Source: Paraphaeosphaeria minitans (lineage: Eukaryota; Ascomycota; Dothideomycetes; Pleosporales; Didymosphaeriaceae). From it: a stretch of DNA of 64,000 nucleotides. The stretch lies in assembly GCA_015832175.1 (NCBI GenBank), contig WJXW01000011.1:186001-250000 (forward strand). The letters run 5' to 3'. Numbering within the stretch: the first letter of the stretch is position 1; each line of letters starts with the position of its first letter. This document shows, piece after piece, positions 49,500 to 61,013 of this stretch. The position numbers were made by a program, and so were the translations under genes. Under the pieces are notes generated by a model. The model saw nothing but the letters and a program-made list of their open reading frames with translations. It was not told the DNA's origin and ran no database searches.

Positions 49500-51136
49500 T
49501 CACCTCGGCGAAGAAACCCAGCTGAGGTGGTTCCTCAGCGAGTGCAGCGCCAGCTCGTTCCATTCGATTCTCCAATCACCGTTGGCACGGAAAGGATCTT
49601 TGTGGATGAACTTGGACACGTCCTCCTGCATCTTGAGAACCTCGAGATACCCCACGACTTCCGCGAGCACGTCCTGGACTGGGGTGTCGGCCTCCACACC
49701 CTTGAACTCTGGTATCTCAAGCAGGTTATGCGGCTGGGCGGCTGCTTTGAGTGATGAGTCGTCGATGAGGATGGTGTTGCGCTGGTCGAAGCGTCCGCCG
49801 GCCTCGGGGCGCTGGATTTCCTTCGACGCCCATATGCGCGTAAGGTTCTTGTAACACTGGACATTCATACTGTAGTGCTTTGGATCCAGACCGAGCGTGT
49901 CTCTGCCCCAGCAGGCGATCAGGCGATGGCGGTATCCGTCTAGGCCGATTTCTACGAGGACGCTCACGTTTTCTGGCTTCGCGGATGACCACACCATGAC
50001 AGCAAAGTTGTCGAACAGATACGCGAGGAACTGCTGGAGGAAGGGCCTAGCTATCATCTTTCTAGGTTGCTTGCGAGAATTGGGCCGGTAGATGAGCGTG
50101 CCGTTCAGATCCAAGATCACGAGCTTTCTCGACGGAGGAGTCCTGACTTCAGCCTGCAGCGAGGCTTGCATGAGGTACTTGGGAGTTGGTATAGGCGCAG
50201 CGAGGTAGATCTTCGGATCCTTCTTCCTCTCCTTTGGTCCCGTTGAAACTCCCGTGCTGTGTGATTTGTTAGCTCGGCGTTTCTTAACCTTGCACGATCG
50301 AGTCGTGTGGAAACAGACATACTCGTTGGGTGTGTCTGAAGCAGTCACCTGCGACTGTGGCATGTTGGAGGACGCTTGCGCGAAGCGACGGGTGCCAGCA
50401 GGCGAATGTGGGGTCTGTCCAAAGGGACTACAAAGGCTGTTAGGAGACCGTCTCCATGGGGCTGTTTGCTATCATACTGCGCTGTCTCGCTCACCGCAGT
50501 TCCTGTCACCTGAGGTTGAGGCAGGGGCCGAACCGGAAACGGAAGTGGAAAACCAGCGGTGAAGAAAGGTGGCAAGTCATCCTCAAATGGAGGGGGTGGT
50601 GGTGGAACGGGCGGTAGGTTGTTGTTGAAGCGGCCCTGTCCCGTAAACCAGCGCGAAAACGAGTGTCCGCCGTAGGAAAGAGCTGACTGTGTGGAGGCAA
50701 ATGATGCCGCAACCAGTGGGCCACCGCTAGGGACGTTCGACAGCGGAAAGTTGCCGTTGAAGAAGGTTGGCTGGTTAGGCAGCTGTCCGGTCGCAGGACG
50801 CGGCTGGCGGTGGGCATTCGCCTGATGATAGGCCTCTGCTCTCCGGCCCTCCTCAGTCAAACCATTATCGGCAACGTTGACGACCCCTTCGGTCCATGTC
50901 GGGAGCGAAGGGTGTGGAGGCAGCGCCTTCGCTGGCGGCGGGAGACTCGAGGGATCGTGGCCGTCGTCAGGCGCATGGGACTGGGTGTTCTGATCGTGGG
51001 CGTGGTCGCTCATCGTGATAGACGTGCTTTCGGCCGCAGCTGCCGGAGTCGACTTGGGTTTATTAGTGCTCGCGGACTGCATTTGTCGTTGGACAGGTTG
51101 ATTGTACCGGCGAGGCGCCGCCGACAACGACGCCAT
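49500..51136 (-). CDS. FCP1-homology HAD-like protein with DLNGTL motif
   Basis: Exons 51136-50478, 50427-50323 and 50256-49500 (splice positions to about 1 bp); 506 aa. The start is the first ATG (MASLSAAPRRYNQ); an upstream TTG is not used. The N-terminal half is disordered, Pro/Ser/Asn-rich. The C-terminal half is an FCP1/NIF-type HAD domain. Motif I is LVILDLNGTLIYR (about residues 300-312), a serine motif follows in VMVWSSAKP, and the DD motif is in TILIDDSSLKA. HAD phosphatases use DxDx(T/V); here the second aspartate, normally the acid/base, is replaced by asparagine. Many fungal members share DLNGT, so activity is uncertain. It diverges from RRP36 across about 250 bp. Confidence 0.8.
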
Positions 51137-51387
51137 GAGGAACACGCTCGCCAAGCTTTTTGCTGCTCCCGGGTTTTCGGGAGATTGCTCGTAAGTAGGG
51201 AACTTTAGGAAGGCGCATGTACTGTTGCAATGATGAAGGTGAAGGTGAAGGTGACTGCGGCACGTCTACGTAGGATTTTGTGGGCCCTGGCTGCGGGGAT
51301 TCGTCGGTGGAGAGGTCGGCGACTCGGCGTGGGAGAGTCCCAGTAAAAAGTTATGGAGAAGCCAACCTCAACCACGACACATTCGCG
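51137..51387. promoter_or_regulatory. Divergent promoter between HAD gene and RRP36
   Basis: 251 bp between two start codons. It includes a GAAGGTGAAGGTGAAGGTGA repeat (about 51234-51254). No known factor site could be named. Confidence 0.45.
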
Positions 51388-52513
51388 ATGCCGCTCTCCT
51401 CAAAACTCGACCAGAAGCTGCGCGCTGCCGAGGAAAGCTCCGACGATGAAGAATACTATGAGGTCACCGATCGATCCTCGTCGCCGTCCATCATCGAGAC
51501 TGGTGACGGCGGGGAGCTGCTAGATTCCGAAGAAGAAGATGAGGGCGGCGAGGAGGGCTCCGAAGACGAGGACATGGTATATACACTGGCTCTTGGCTGA
51601 TTAGCTCACACTCATCTTTTTCCTAGTCGGCCGACGCAGAAGAAGAAGAAGCAAAGGCGCAGATGAGCAAAGTCTCGTTCGGCGCACTAGCAAAGGCCCA
51701 GGACGCCCTCTCCGCAGACCGGAAGCGAAAGAGAAAGCGCGGCGAAGAGCCTTCAAAACCGCAAGAAGACAAGCTCCAGGCCTTGAGGGAGCGCTTGCAG
51801 GAGATCAAGGCCGCCAAACTCGCACAAGGCGGCGTTTCGCAGCCGAAGCCGAAGGCCAAGGCGCGACCGACTAAGGGCGAGGAAGAGAAGAAGAAAGACG
51901 AATACGACGACAGTGGCTCCGATTCCGACACTGCGCCGGCTGCACGATCTAGTAAGCACGCACCCGCCGTGCAGACAAGCAAAAAGGCTGTCTCGAGGAA
52001 GCGCCAGGTCGTCGATGCGAAGAAGCCCAAGTTCCGCGACCCCCGCTTCGATGTCGGAGCGCCCCCCGACGAGAACACGGTCCAGCACCGATACGCCTTC
52101 CTCAACGAGTACAAGCAGTCGGAGATAAACGACCTGCGGGAGGCGATCAAGAAGACCAAGAACGAGGCCGACAAGGAGAAGCTCAAGAAGAAGCTCATAT
52201 CAATGGAGTCGCAGATGAAGGCCCAGCGCAACAAGGACCAGCAGCAGAATGTGATCCGCGAGCACAAGAAGATGGAGAGGGAGCTGGTCAAACAGGGCAA
52301 GCAGCCCTTCTACTTGAAGAAGTGTAGGTTCGTCCTTGTCCTGTGGAGCTACGTTATACTGACCGCAATCCAGCCGAACAAAAGAAGATCGCGTTGATCG
52401 AGCGCTTCCAGAATATGAAGTCCAAGGACCGCGACCGGGCCATCGAGCGCCGTCGCAAGAAGGCGACGGCAAAGGAGCGGAAGAACATGCCCGACGAGAG
52501 GCGTGGAGTCTGA
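51388..52513 (+). CDS. RRP36: rRNA biogenesis protein RRP36
   Basis: Exons 51388-51576, 51627-52323 and 52374-52513, both introns 50 bp; 341 aa. The N-terminus is acidic (DDEEYYEVTD, EEDEGGEE), the middle is rich in Lys/Glu. The RRP36 family region is intact: SKVSFGALAKAQ early, then KPKFRDPRFD and YAFLNEYK...EINDLREAIKKTKN, and the C-terminal KKIALIERFQNMKSKDRDRA. RRP36 acts in the small-subunit processome during early 18S rRNA cleavages in the nucleolus. Long basic helices and low-complexity ends are normal for the family. Confidence 0.93.
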
Positions 52514-52918
52514 GCCAGATTCACGACATCTTGAGATACCCATTATGCAACTACGCTTTCATCGAACAGATGACGCACGTGTTTACTTGTTTGTCCCTGA
52601 CCCCTATTTCTCCAAGTCTCGTGAAGCTCCGGATGGTTGGGATTGTGGGGTGCGGGGTATGGTCCTACGTCAACAGAACGACGGCATTACTGGATACATT
52701 GCTGTGATGTCTGACCTAAGGTGGGACCATACCTGTTTGCTTATATAGACATCGCAGGAGCTTCACACATGAGTCGTTATCGTGAACCGCCATACAGTCA
52801 ATGTGCATCTACACACCAAGTATGTACAGTAAAAGTTCAAGTTTCCAGACCTACATCGCTCCTCTGGATCACTTCGATATATCAGAAGCATTGAAGGGGC
52901 GCTCTATATCGTAATTCA
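52514..52918. other. Intergenic region between RRP36 and the oxygenase gene
   Basis: About 405 bp with the RRP36 3' UTR. No gene seen. Confidence 0.5.
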
Positions 52919-53943
52919 ATGCCCTCACTCCAAGATCTCCCTCCCTTCCCCTCCTCCATCCCCACCGCCCCCATCGCCCTGATCTCCCTCCAATCCCTCC
53001 TCGCCTCCGACCCCTCATCTTGCGCAGCAACTCTCGAAGCCTGCCGCACCCACGGCTTCTTCTACCTCGACCTCCGCTCCACCCCCCTCGGCACCTCCTC
53101 TCGGCCTCCACCCGCCTCCACTTTACCACCCGCACCGTCTTCGCCCACCCCCTCCCCTACAAAACAACCCACGACCTCATCAAAGGCGTCTCCCTCTTCG
53201 GCTACAAGCGCGCCGGCATCGTAAAAGCCACCGACCCCACTCTCCGCCCCGACTCCACCGAGTTCTTCAACATAGCAAAAGACCACCTCCACGCCATCAC
53301 ACCCTCGCGCTCGTACCCCGCGGAGATCACAGAGAAAGAGACGTGGATCCTCCTCCAGACGGTCGCGCACGACGCACACAAAGTCGGCATGCTCGTGCTC
53401 CGCGTGCTAGCCACTCAGCTCGGCATCCCGCCGACCTCCTTCACGCGTAAAAACGAGTTCGCCGTGAGGAGCGGCGACCACGTGCGTCTGACGCACAAAC
53501 CCGCGCGGGTGTCCGATTCCACCACCGCCGCCATCGGACTCCCCTCGCACACGGATTTTGGGAGCGTGATTCTGCTGTTCAACTGGCTGGGCGGGCTGCA
53601 GATCCAGTCCTACGACCCCTCCACACCGGAACAGTGGGACTTCGTGAGGCCGGTGGATGGCACGGCGATCATCAATTTGGGGGATGCGATGGTCACGTTT
53701 ACGAATGGCGTGTTGAAGAGCGCGAAACACCACGTTGTCGATGCGCCGGGGGAGCAGGGGCGGGTGGATCGGTACAGTGTGGTGTATTTTGTGCGGCCGC
53801 ACGACGAGGCTGTCATGGAGGCTGTGGAGGGGTTTGAGCATTTGGGGGGGAAAGGGAGGGTCGCGGGGAAGTTTGAGGCCAAGGTCGGGGGAGGTGCTGT
53901 AGGCGGGGGAGTGGATGAGGCAAAAGGCGGTGCAGTTAGGTAG
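52919..53943 (+). CDS. 2-oxoglutarate/Fe(II) oxygenase, isopenicillin-N-synthase-like, frameshifted
   Basis: The frame opens at ATG with an N-terminal DIOX-type region (ISLQSLLASD, ACRTHGFFYLDL). Recognisable sequence then moves to another frame near 53085-53100, around a run of six C, with no room for an intron. It continues as LLSASTRLHFTTRTVFAH to the stop. The double-stranded beta-helix has SHTDFG (metal His and Asp), a downstream SAKHHVV (second His), and RYSVVYF (Arg/Ser that binds 2-oxoglutarate), so the active site is complete. Family length is about 340 aa, matching the corrected span. The break is one base and could be a sequencing error or a recent loss of function. The substrate is unknown. 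Confidence 0.7.
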
Positions 53944-56580
53944 TTAGGGGCTTGGGGGAGGAGCGAGAGGGCATACAGGAGGTATATGCCCATGTGCGGG
54001 TTGTCTGATTGAGGGGTGATGGTGATGCAGATTAGGCATCGTAAGATCTATCCAGATTTTTGCTCAGAGTGGGTACGCATATTGACGAGTGGATACGCAT
54101 ATTGACGAGTGGATACGCATATTGACGAGTGGATACGCATATTGACGACTGTGTCGCTTCGAATCCTGGACTTCGGTGGCTTCATTGTCGTCCGCCGCCT
54201 ATATGAAACCTTTCCATTACGACCGGCCAGTGTCATCCGCCCGGTCGTGGCAGAGATAAAGAGACGAATGCAGGGACGATATAGGAATAGTACTTATCTG
54301 AAAAATATGTTTATATACAATTTTAGAAAAGGAAGACTTACGGCTGTGCCCAAGGGGTAGTATCGATATGGCGCCCCATGGGTTTGAGCCTGAGCAGCTC
54401 TTATCCTCTGGCCGGTGTTCGATAAGGGTTCAAGCTTCTTTTCGAATTTAGGCTGGTCCTTCGTCGTGTATCTTTTGATAAGTGTAAGCGACTTGAATTT
54501 TGTCCCGGCTTCTCTGCCAATCGAAGCTCTTCCTGCTGAATGGTCGAGCTGGCTACATCTCGCTCGATCGAGCTAAATAAGGCCTTGCAAAGTGCTAAAG
54601 GTGGATGCCTATGCAATTGATAAACCTTGCATTACCGCATTCCACCCTAGGCAATATAGATAGAGGGCTCGAAACGCGGAAGACTTAATGTCTCCATCCA
54701 AACGCCAAGAAATGGTCCGCAAGAGATCTCTAGACCGGAACGTCGCAAGGCACAGCAAGCGATACCAATGCATTGACGCCACTCTCTGCTGCAAAGGCTC
54801 ATAGCAATGTACCGGTGGCTGTAGAGTGCTGAACAGGTCGTAGAACGGTTACGCCACGAGAGGCCATACATCCGAGGTTGGTGTAGGTATAGGAACAGCA
54901 CGTAGGGGTAGGTACATATCGATTGTGTTTCGCGAGTCCGTTTTCAGATCCAGTTTATTTCCCTTGAAGAGTGTGGCCAGATTGTTCAAGGTTGGAGATG
55001 GTCCCGGTATGGTAATATGTCCGGAAAAGGTTTGAACAAAAGATAGAATAAGTCGTAAGGGCTTTCGATGCCCACAGGGATATAGTAAGCCAGGTGACTT
55101 TCTCATGCACATAGGATAAGTATGATAGAATTGTGCAATTCTTTCACATACGACCATAGGACCTTGAAAATTGGGCTTCCCGTCCGCTCAGCCTTACACA
55201 AGCAGGGTACCGGCGGATCAGTAGTCAGGTGGGTGACCACTGGCGAATCCCCGCTGTTGTATGTTTTTCTTTTGTTTTTCGATGGTCCAATGGAACTACT
55301 GGGGCCGAGCTTTTTGCCGAACAATATGACCCGCTTACTTTTACACTCGACCTATTTCCCGCCTCTTGTTCTACGGCTTCTACATCTACTAAATAGTCGA
55401 TTTCCCGCAGTTTGTGTCATTGTGCGCATACTTTTGCAGGTGCAAGATCCCATCATCACTTGGCCATTTCACGTTCCAGGCACCCACACTAACGCACTGC
55501 CTTACTCAGTCTATGAAACATTGCAGCGCGTGTCACGTTTCTGTCGTTCAGTGACACCTATGCGCAGGAAAGTCACAGCCCAACGCAGCGACAAGAGGCA
55601 CTTCGGAATATAATGTGCCAGGTCCAACGGCTATCCCTAGAGAATAAGTCCAGTGGGTAGGTAGGTAGGTGGGTAGGGGTAAGCGAGAGCGCAGCTGTGG
55701 CGCGGGTGCACGCAATGCAATGCAATATAACATACAGTACGGCCTGTGCGATGCAGAAGTCTAGACCGCGACACATTGGGCGGGAGATGCGCTGCTTGAG
55801 GAGGGGTGGGATCCTGGATTGGGAGGTGGGGTGGCGAGGTGGGCTTGCGGATTGATGGTGATGATGAGGGTGTGGGCTGGGAGCTATATTTGGCATTTGT
55901 GTGCGTGTGTGTGTATGAATGGGCATCTAGGTAGGTAGTCGTGGGCATGGGTGCACTGCTGTGGTGCGGTACGAGACGGTAGTCTAGCTGTGTGTGGCGC
56001 GGAAGCGGGCGCCGTGTGGGCATTGTAGGTATGGTAGTCTATTGCATTACGTTGGGTGTGCTCGTTGCTCGTTCACTACGGCCGTTGGGTGATATTATAT
56101 GATATCTGTCCATGGAGTAGACTAGTAGACTGAGGAAATATTCCGTTTCTTCGTCCCCAAGCGGCCTCCCTCTTGACGTCCCCCGCTGTGGAGTGTTCTG
56201 GGGCTGGCATCGCTGCTGTTCCACACTCTGCTGTTCCACACTAATTGGCAATGTCACCTTGAAGCTTGGTGGTGGCATGCATGGCTGAATCGTCTTCGAA
56301 CCCCGGCTCTAGCCGTTATGTCGGGCGTGCGGGTGACCTGAATACGAGCGTGCCGCGGATACGAGGCCCATAGCGCCACAACGGTTCCTCTCCACCAAAT
56401 GGTTCCTCTCCACCACGCATATGCCTGCCTGTTTGCTGCAGGTTCAATACGCCTCGCGTTCTCTTCCGCAACGGCCGGTCATTTTTCCTTTTTCGGTGGT
56501 GTCGCATCCGCATCATCTTCTTTCCCATGCCATAGGAAATGTCATCAGCGCCCTTGATACATCTTCACCATGTCGTCGCT
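53944..56580. other. 2.6 kb intergenic region, no gene seen
   Basis: Contains a 20 bp tandem repeat (listed separately), an AT-rich patch at about 54290-54330, and TAGGTAGG runs near 54905, 55653 and 55930. Frames up to 163 codons have no recognisable features. It may contain unidentified transposon debris, but none can be supported. Confidence 0.45.
54068..54148. repeat. 20 bp tandem repeat, about four copies
   Basis: A unit of GTGGATACGCATATTGACGA repeated in tandem four times with only a few differences (one GGGTACG variant in the first). Confidence 0.85.
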
Positions 56581-59500
56581 TCAAGTCGCGTCGAGCTCGG
56601 GGATCATCAGGCTCGGAGCCCTCGCAATGACCGGCTTCGTCTTCAAGCTCATCAGGCGGTCGTAGTGCGGACGGAGATCGTAATCTTTGAACTGCTCCGC
56701 CGCGCCGATCTTGACGCTTCTCAACATGCATTTGCCGTCCTTGACCCAAAAGATTTGAAGCACGCTCTCGAGTGGCATCGCAAGCGCGATCGCACCCGGT
56801 TTGAACACGCCCTGGCTGATCTTGGATGATGCTTTCTTGAGCTTGCGCGGAGACAGCATTCCCTTCGTGGTGTACTCAAACTGTATGATCTCGGTCATGG
56901 CATTCATGACGATGAACGTCTCTCCGGTTGGTGACTGGGCGGCCTGTAAGATCTTGGTGCTGTACGTCTCGTTTTGGAGGTTCTCGTGTCCAGGGAATGG
57001 GATTAGAAGGGGGTACTCTTTTCCTAGGAAAGCGGTCACAAGAGCGGCGCGACGCGCCGAGTCGTAGAAGACGCTGGTCAGGTCGCCGTCGTTCAGCGTC
57101 CAAGGAGGCATCTTGAAAGATCGCGAGTGCTCCGTTACCGTTGTAACCGGCTCCGTAGTGCAATCCCAGACATCAACATAGATGCAGTGATCGCCGAGCT
57201 GTGTCGCGACGACGAGGCTCTTGCTGTCGGTCGAAAAGTATACCTTCCGTGAAATGATTACAGTCTGGCGTTGCTGCTCTTCGGCCCTTTCCCTAGAGCT
57301 AAGTCCTTTTCCTTGTCCTCCAAACCATCCTGGTCCGGTGAAATCGTTCAAGGTAGAGGCCGTATCGTCACTGGCCGTTCGTCCAACAGGAATAGTTCGT
57401 CTATGAATAGCGCCGCCACTCATCTCGTAGACATTGATTTGATGATGAAACGCGAGCTGTTTTGCCACACCGTTCTCCAAGCTAAATATCATTATCCGGT
57501 CGTTTAGTGAAACTGCGGCAAACTTGTCATTACGAGAGACAGCCAGACACAACTCGCCCACTCTTCCGGGAAGATCGAGATCTACCTCTGCTTCAGACCT
57601 GATGTTGATGCTATTGAATATTGTGAGTTTTCTCGTTAAGCCAGCGGCCGCAACAATGGCGCATTTGTGATTTCCAGCTGCCGCTGCTTCGATCCCAGCG
57701 ACCTCATATTTACAGCCTTGGATACCCGCAGCATCGTTGCTCGGCACATCAAAGCGGAGCAGATGGCCAGCACCCTTTTCCCACAACAGGAGGGAATGGC
57801 CGGCAGCAGAAAAAGCAAAGCACGGCTCTTTTGGCAGTGGAGTCGTCTCCTTCTCCTTAGTGCTGGTCTTCCGACGAAATGAGTTCCCGATCCTGATCGT
57901 CCTGCTCGACGACTTCATCTTACTGAAGCTGGGAGTGCTTCTGACAGAGCTCGTTGGAGTAAATATGTTTCTCCCACTCGAAAGCTCCGAAGGCATGGAT
58001 GCGGACTCGGCCTCCGCTATATTCTCGTCGATATTGTTCGTGCAAACCGGGATGGGCAGGTCGACAGACAACCTTGACGCGATAGGAAGAGCAATAGGAA
58101 TATTTAAAGACTCGTTAAGGGGACTGACCGGGTACTCGATGGCCGATTCGACGGAGTGTGAGCGGAGCAAAAGCGGATTATAAGTCGTCGGGCTTACAGG
58201 CGATTCGGTATATCGTGGAGGCTGCAGAGGTGGTACAATCTGGATGTCTGGGTCGCTCGGTCGCGAGGCGTGGGATGGCTGGCTGACACTCATACCCGAA
58301 TTCGATGTCAAGCTGGGTACTATGCTGCCTGTGTCCGAGGTAGAATGGGAACCGGAGGCGGCATCGTATGATCCAGAGTCCCCTACGCTATACTGGCTAA
58401 GACTGAAATCATCTCGCCACGTTGGTGTGTCCAGCGCAGTGGCGAGCAGTTGGAAGGGCTCGATGAGGCGAGCGAGTTTGATCTTTTCGCCTCCAGTACA
58501 GCTGGGACATGCGATGCCCTCTTTCCAGTTCACAATTGGGCTGTTGCCCTGAACCGCTTCGTAAGCCCACTTGTCGCACCATCGAAGTTTATCTTCCAAG
58601 AGCTTTTTGCGTATGACATGCAACTTAGGGCAGTCCACGATGTACACGGGCAACGCTGCCGCTTCTTGTTTCTTAGAGACAGATTCTGCATTTGGCGCAG
58701 CCATTTTTACAATCCAATCCTTGACCATTTCTTGCATGTCATTCGACGAGGCCCCTGTTTTCCTTATGCTGAACTGTTCATACCCCGACTGTCGGCTTGG
58801 TAACCAATCCGCAAAGCTCGTCATAGCCGCTTCGAAGTATGGACTCAACTCCGAAATGTGTCTGCCGTAATTATGTGCGCGCTTCGTACCGGTCCGCGTC
58901 GGCGCCCGCTGTTGCTGAAAAAGGGAGTCTTGCCGCGATAGAAAGTTCTCCAAGTCCTCATCCCAATCGAGCAGAGTGACTGCCAGAGACTCCAGAAGTG
59001 CTGGTGTCGGTTGCATTGGTCCTGTAACGTGGAAAATTGAGATGACGAGGCTGGTCCGCGTATGCCAGAGCTGCTCCAGTATTTCGTCTGTGTCGACTGA
59101 TGGTTGGTTCGAGCCGAGCACTCCGGTCTGTCGGCGAAGGTCAACAAACCGCTGGGTAACTGCGCATTCGACCGCCCAAAGACAATCGTGCAGGACCCAG
59201 TACGCATCCATCCAATCCTCCTCCATTGTGCCGTGTATCAATGACGTAACAAAGGTCTCAACCCTGATGTCCAGCGGGTACTGCGGATGTTAGCGAAAGA
59301 CATACTGCGACAACACCCATCGCCACATAGCACAGTCGCAAGATATGTGTGGCATGTGACGACGAATTGGAAGAGTCAAAACAGCCATAAAAGGTTGTCA
59401 AACCCTTTCTTTTCAACACTGAAACCTATGACTGATCACTGGGATTGAGTCACTTACCAGGCCTGCCGCGTATGTCGGCAACTTTGCGTTTGCCCATTCC

Positions 59501-60072
59501 CGCGCGTATGGATTTTCGCGCGATGGTTCACTAAGCGCGTTCAGTACTTCGGCGAACAACTCAGACACAATGAAGCGCTCCACGCCGTGCAACCGATCGT
59601 CCTTCCATGCCTGGTTTATAGCATTTTGCAGCCGCCGCTGAGCGTCCGCGTTGATGCCTTCCTTTCGCAGCAGGAGAAGACGAAGGCCAGAAAGAATGGT
59701 CTGCGCCAGGATATGTCGTGGACGGGTAAATTCGCGGGTCATGAGCGTCGTTAGGGATGAGAACAGACCCGTCTTGACGTTGATGAGGTAAAGAATGGTT
59801 GAGAACAAGAGGTCCGGCGGTAGCAGGTACGAAAGGACATAGGGTGGGCATTCGGCAACGCCCGTCGCGATGGCACTCAAGTAGCATCGCTGGGAATCGA
59901 AGACGATCTTGATCCAGCCGATGGTGCGGATGGCCTCCTCGATGCTGCGAGATTCGGTGTCATGGCTGGAGATGGAGTGCTGGCCGACGATTTCGCGGAG
60001 GAGGCTAGCGATGTCGTGTCTGCCCTGGAGGTGCTCCCAAACTTGCGCAAGGTTCCGGTGTTGGATGGACAT
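56581..60072 (-). CDS. Uncharacterised large protein with probable beta-propeller
   Basis: Two exons, 60072-59458 and 59280-56581, with a 177 bp intron; 1104 aa. Exon 1 is helical, with a hydrophobic stretch (PPYVLSYLLPPDLLFSTILYL). A Ser/Thr/Pro-rich middle follows (about 480-640). The C-terminal part, from about residue 680, is a repeated beta pattern (FAFSAAGHSLLLWEKG, FAAVSLNDRIMIFSL, KSLVVATQLGDHCIYVDVWD) that reads like WD40-type blades. A CPSC motif at about residue 460 has no partner. I do not recognise the family. It is probably conserved in Pezizomycotina because the frame is long and undamaged. No function is proposed. Confidence 0.75.
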
Positions 60073-60987
60073 TGACGCGGGACGGGGAGAAGCGGATCAG
60101 CGCTTCGAGGCGCGAAATACGAAACCAGGAAGAGACGGCGCAGAGGGTAGGTAGCTTTTGGGAAGATGCATGACGGAAGACACAGGGAGCCGTCTCGAGA
60201 GCGCGGTCGAGATGGGGGCCTGCTGCCTGCGAGCTGCGAAGCGTGCAACAGTCTGTGGCCGATCGGACGGACAAAGTCACGGCCTTGGCTGCCAAAATCC
60301 GAGCGAGGACGTACGGCAGGATGATGCACTGGGCAGCCATCAGCCTGACTGGGGGTGTCCGATGCGTATCAATGGTAACGGACGCAGCGGGAAAAGACCA
60401 GCACTTGTGTGCGCGCCACACGCACAGGGACTGATGGAGCGGGCTTCCCGAGCCGGACTGTAATGATACCACGGGCAGTCCGACTGTATCTAGCGACATT
60501 GGATGATGCTCGAGGCCAGGCTGGGCTGACCGGTTCCCAGTCACGTGAGCTGCGCCCCGCCTATACCCCTGTGGCCACCCGGCAACTGTCAAATTTCGTT
60601 ACGGCAGCCAGCCTGAGACTCAGAACACCTCTATTCACGCGAGACATTGGCCCTCTTCCACGCTGTTCGCCGACGCCCCAGTACGACGACGCCAGAGTAA
60701 GGGGGCTTACCATGGCGATGTCACAAATAAAGACGTCGCGCAAATCACTTCGTTGCAGCTGTTGACTTGTTCTGGGTATCATGCACTATCTATATGACAT
60801 GGCTGTGGTTACGACGACGCTAGCACGAGGCGAGCTGGCGACCTGTTACCATTGCACTGATTCGTTCGAGGATGGTGAAATGACCTCGGCGTAGGCGACC
60901 CTCCTACTCATTTGAGCCAACCCCAGCCCCAGATGAAAGCGACCTCCTACTCGTTTGAGCCAGCCCCAGACGAAATCGACCTCCTAC
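60073..60987. other. Intergenic region with permease-end tandem repeat
   Basis: Convergent/tandem interval between the start of the large protein gene and the 3' end of the permease. It contains the tandem repeat at about 60896-61013. No gene is seen. Confidence 0.5.
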
Positions 60988-61013
60988 TCATTTGAGCCAG
61001 CCCCAGATGAAAG
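60896..61013. repeat. 37 bp tandem repeat overlapping the permease stop
   Basis: Three units: 60977-61013 and 60940-60976 are 37 bp, and 60896-60939 is a longer variant. The innermost unit contains the last coding codons (FIWGWLK) and the stop of the permease gene. The outer two lie in its 3' flank. The unit contains CGACCTCCTACTC and TTTGAGCCAGCCCCAGA. Confidence 0.8.

Noticed and set aside
54150..54200. Possible tRNA T-arm (TTCGAATCC)
   Set aside because: The neighbouring bases do not pair into a T-stem, and no matching acceptor or anticodon arm could be drawn.
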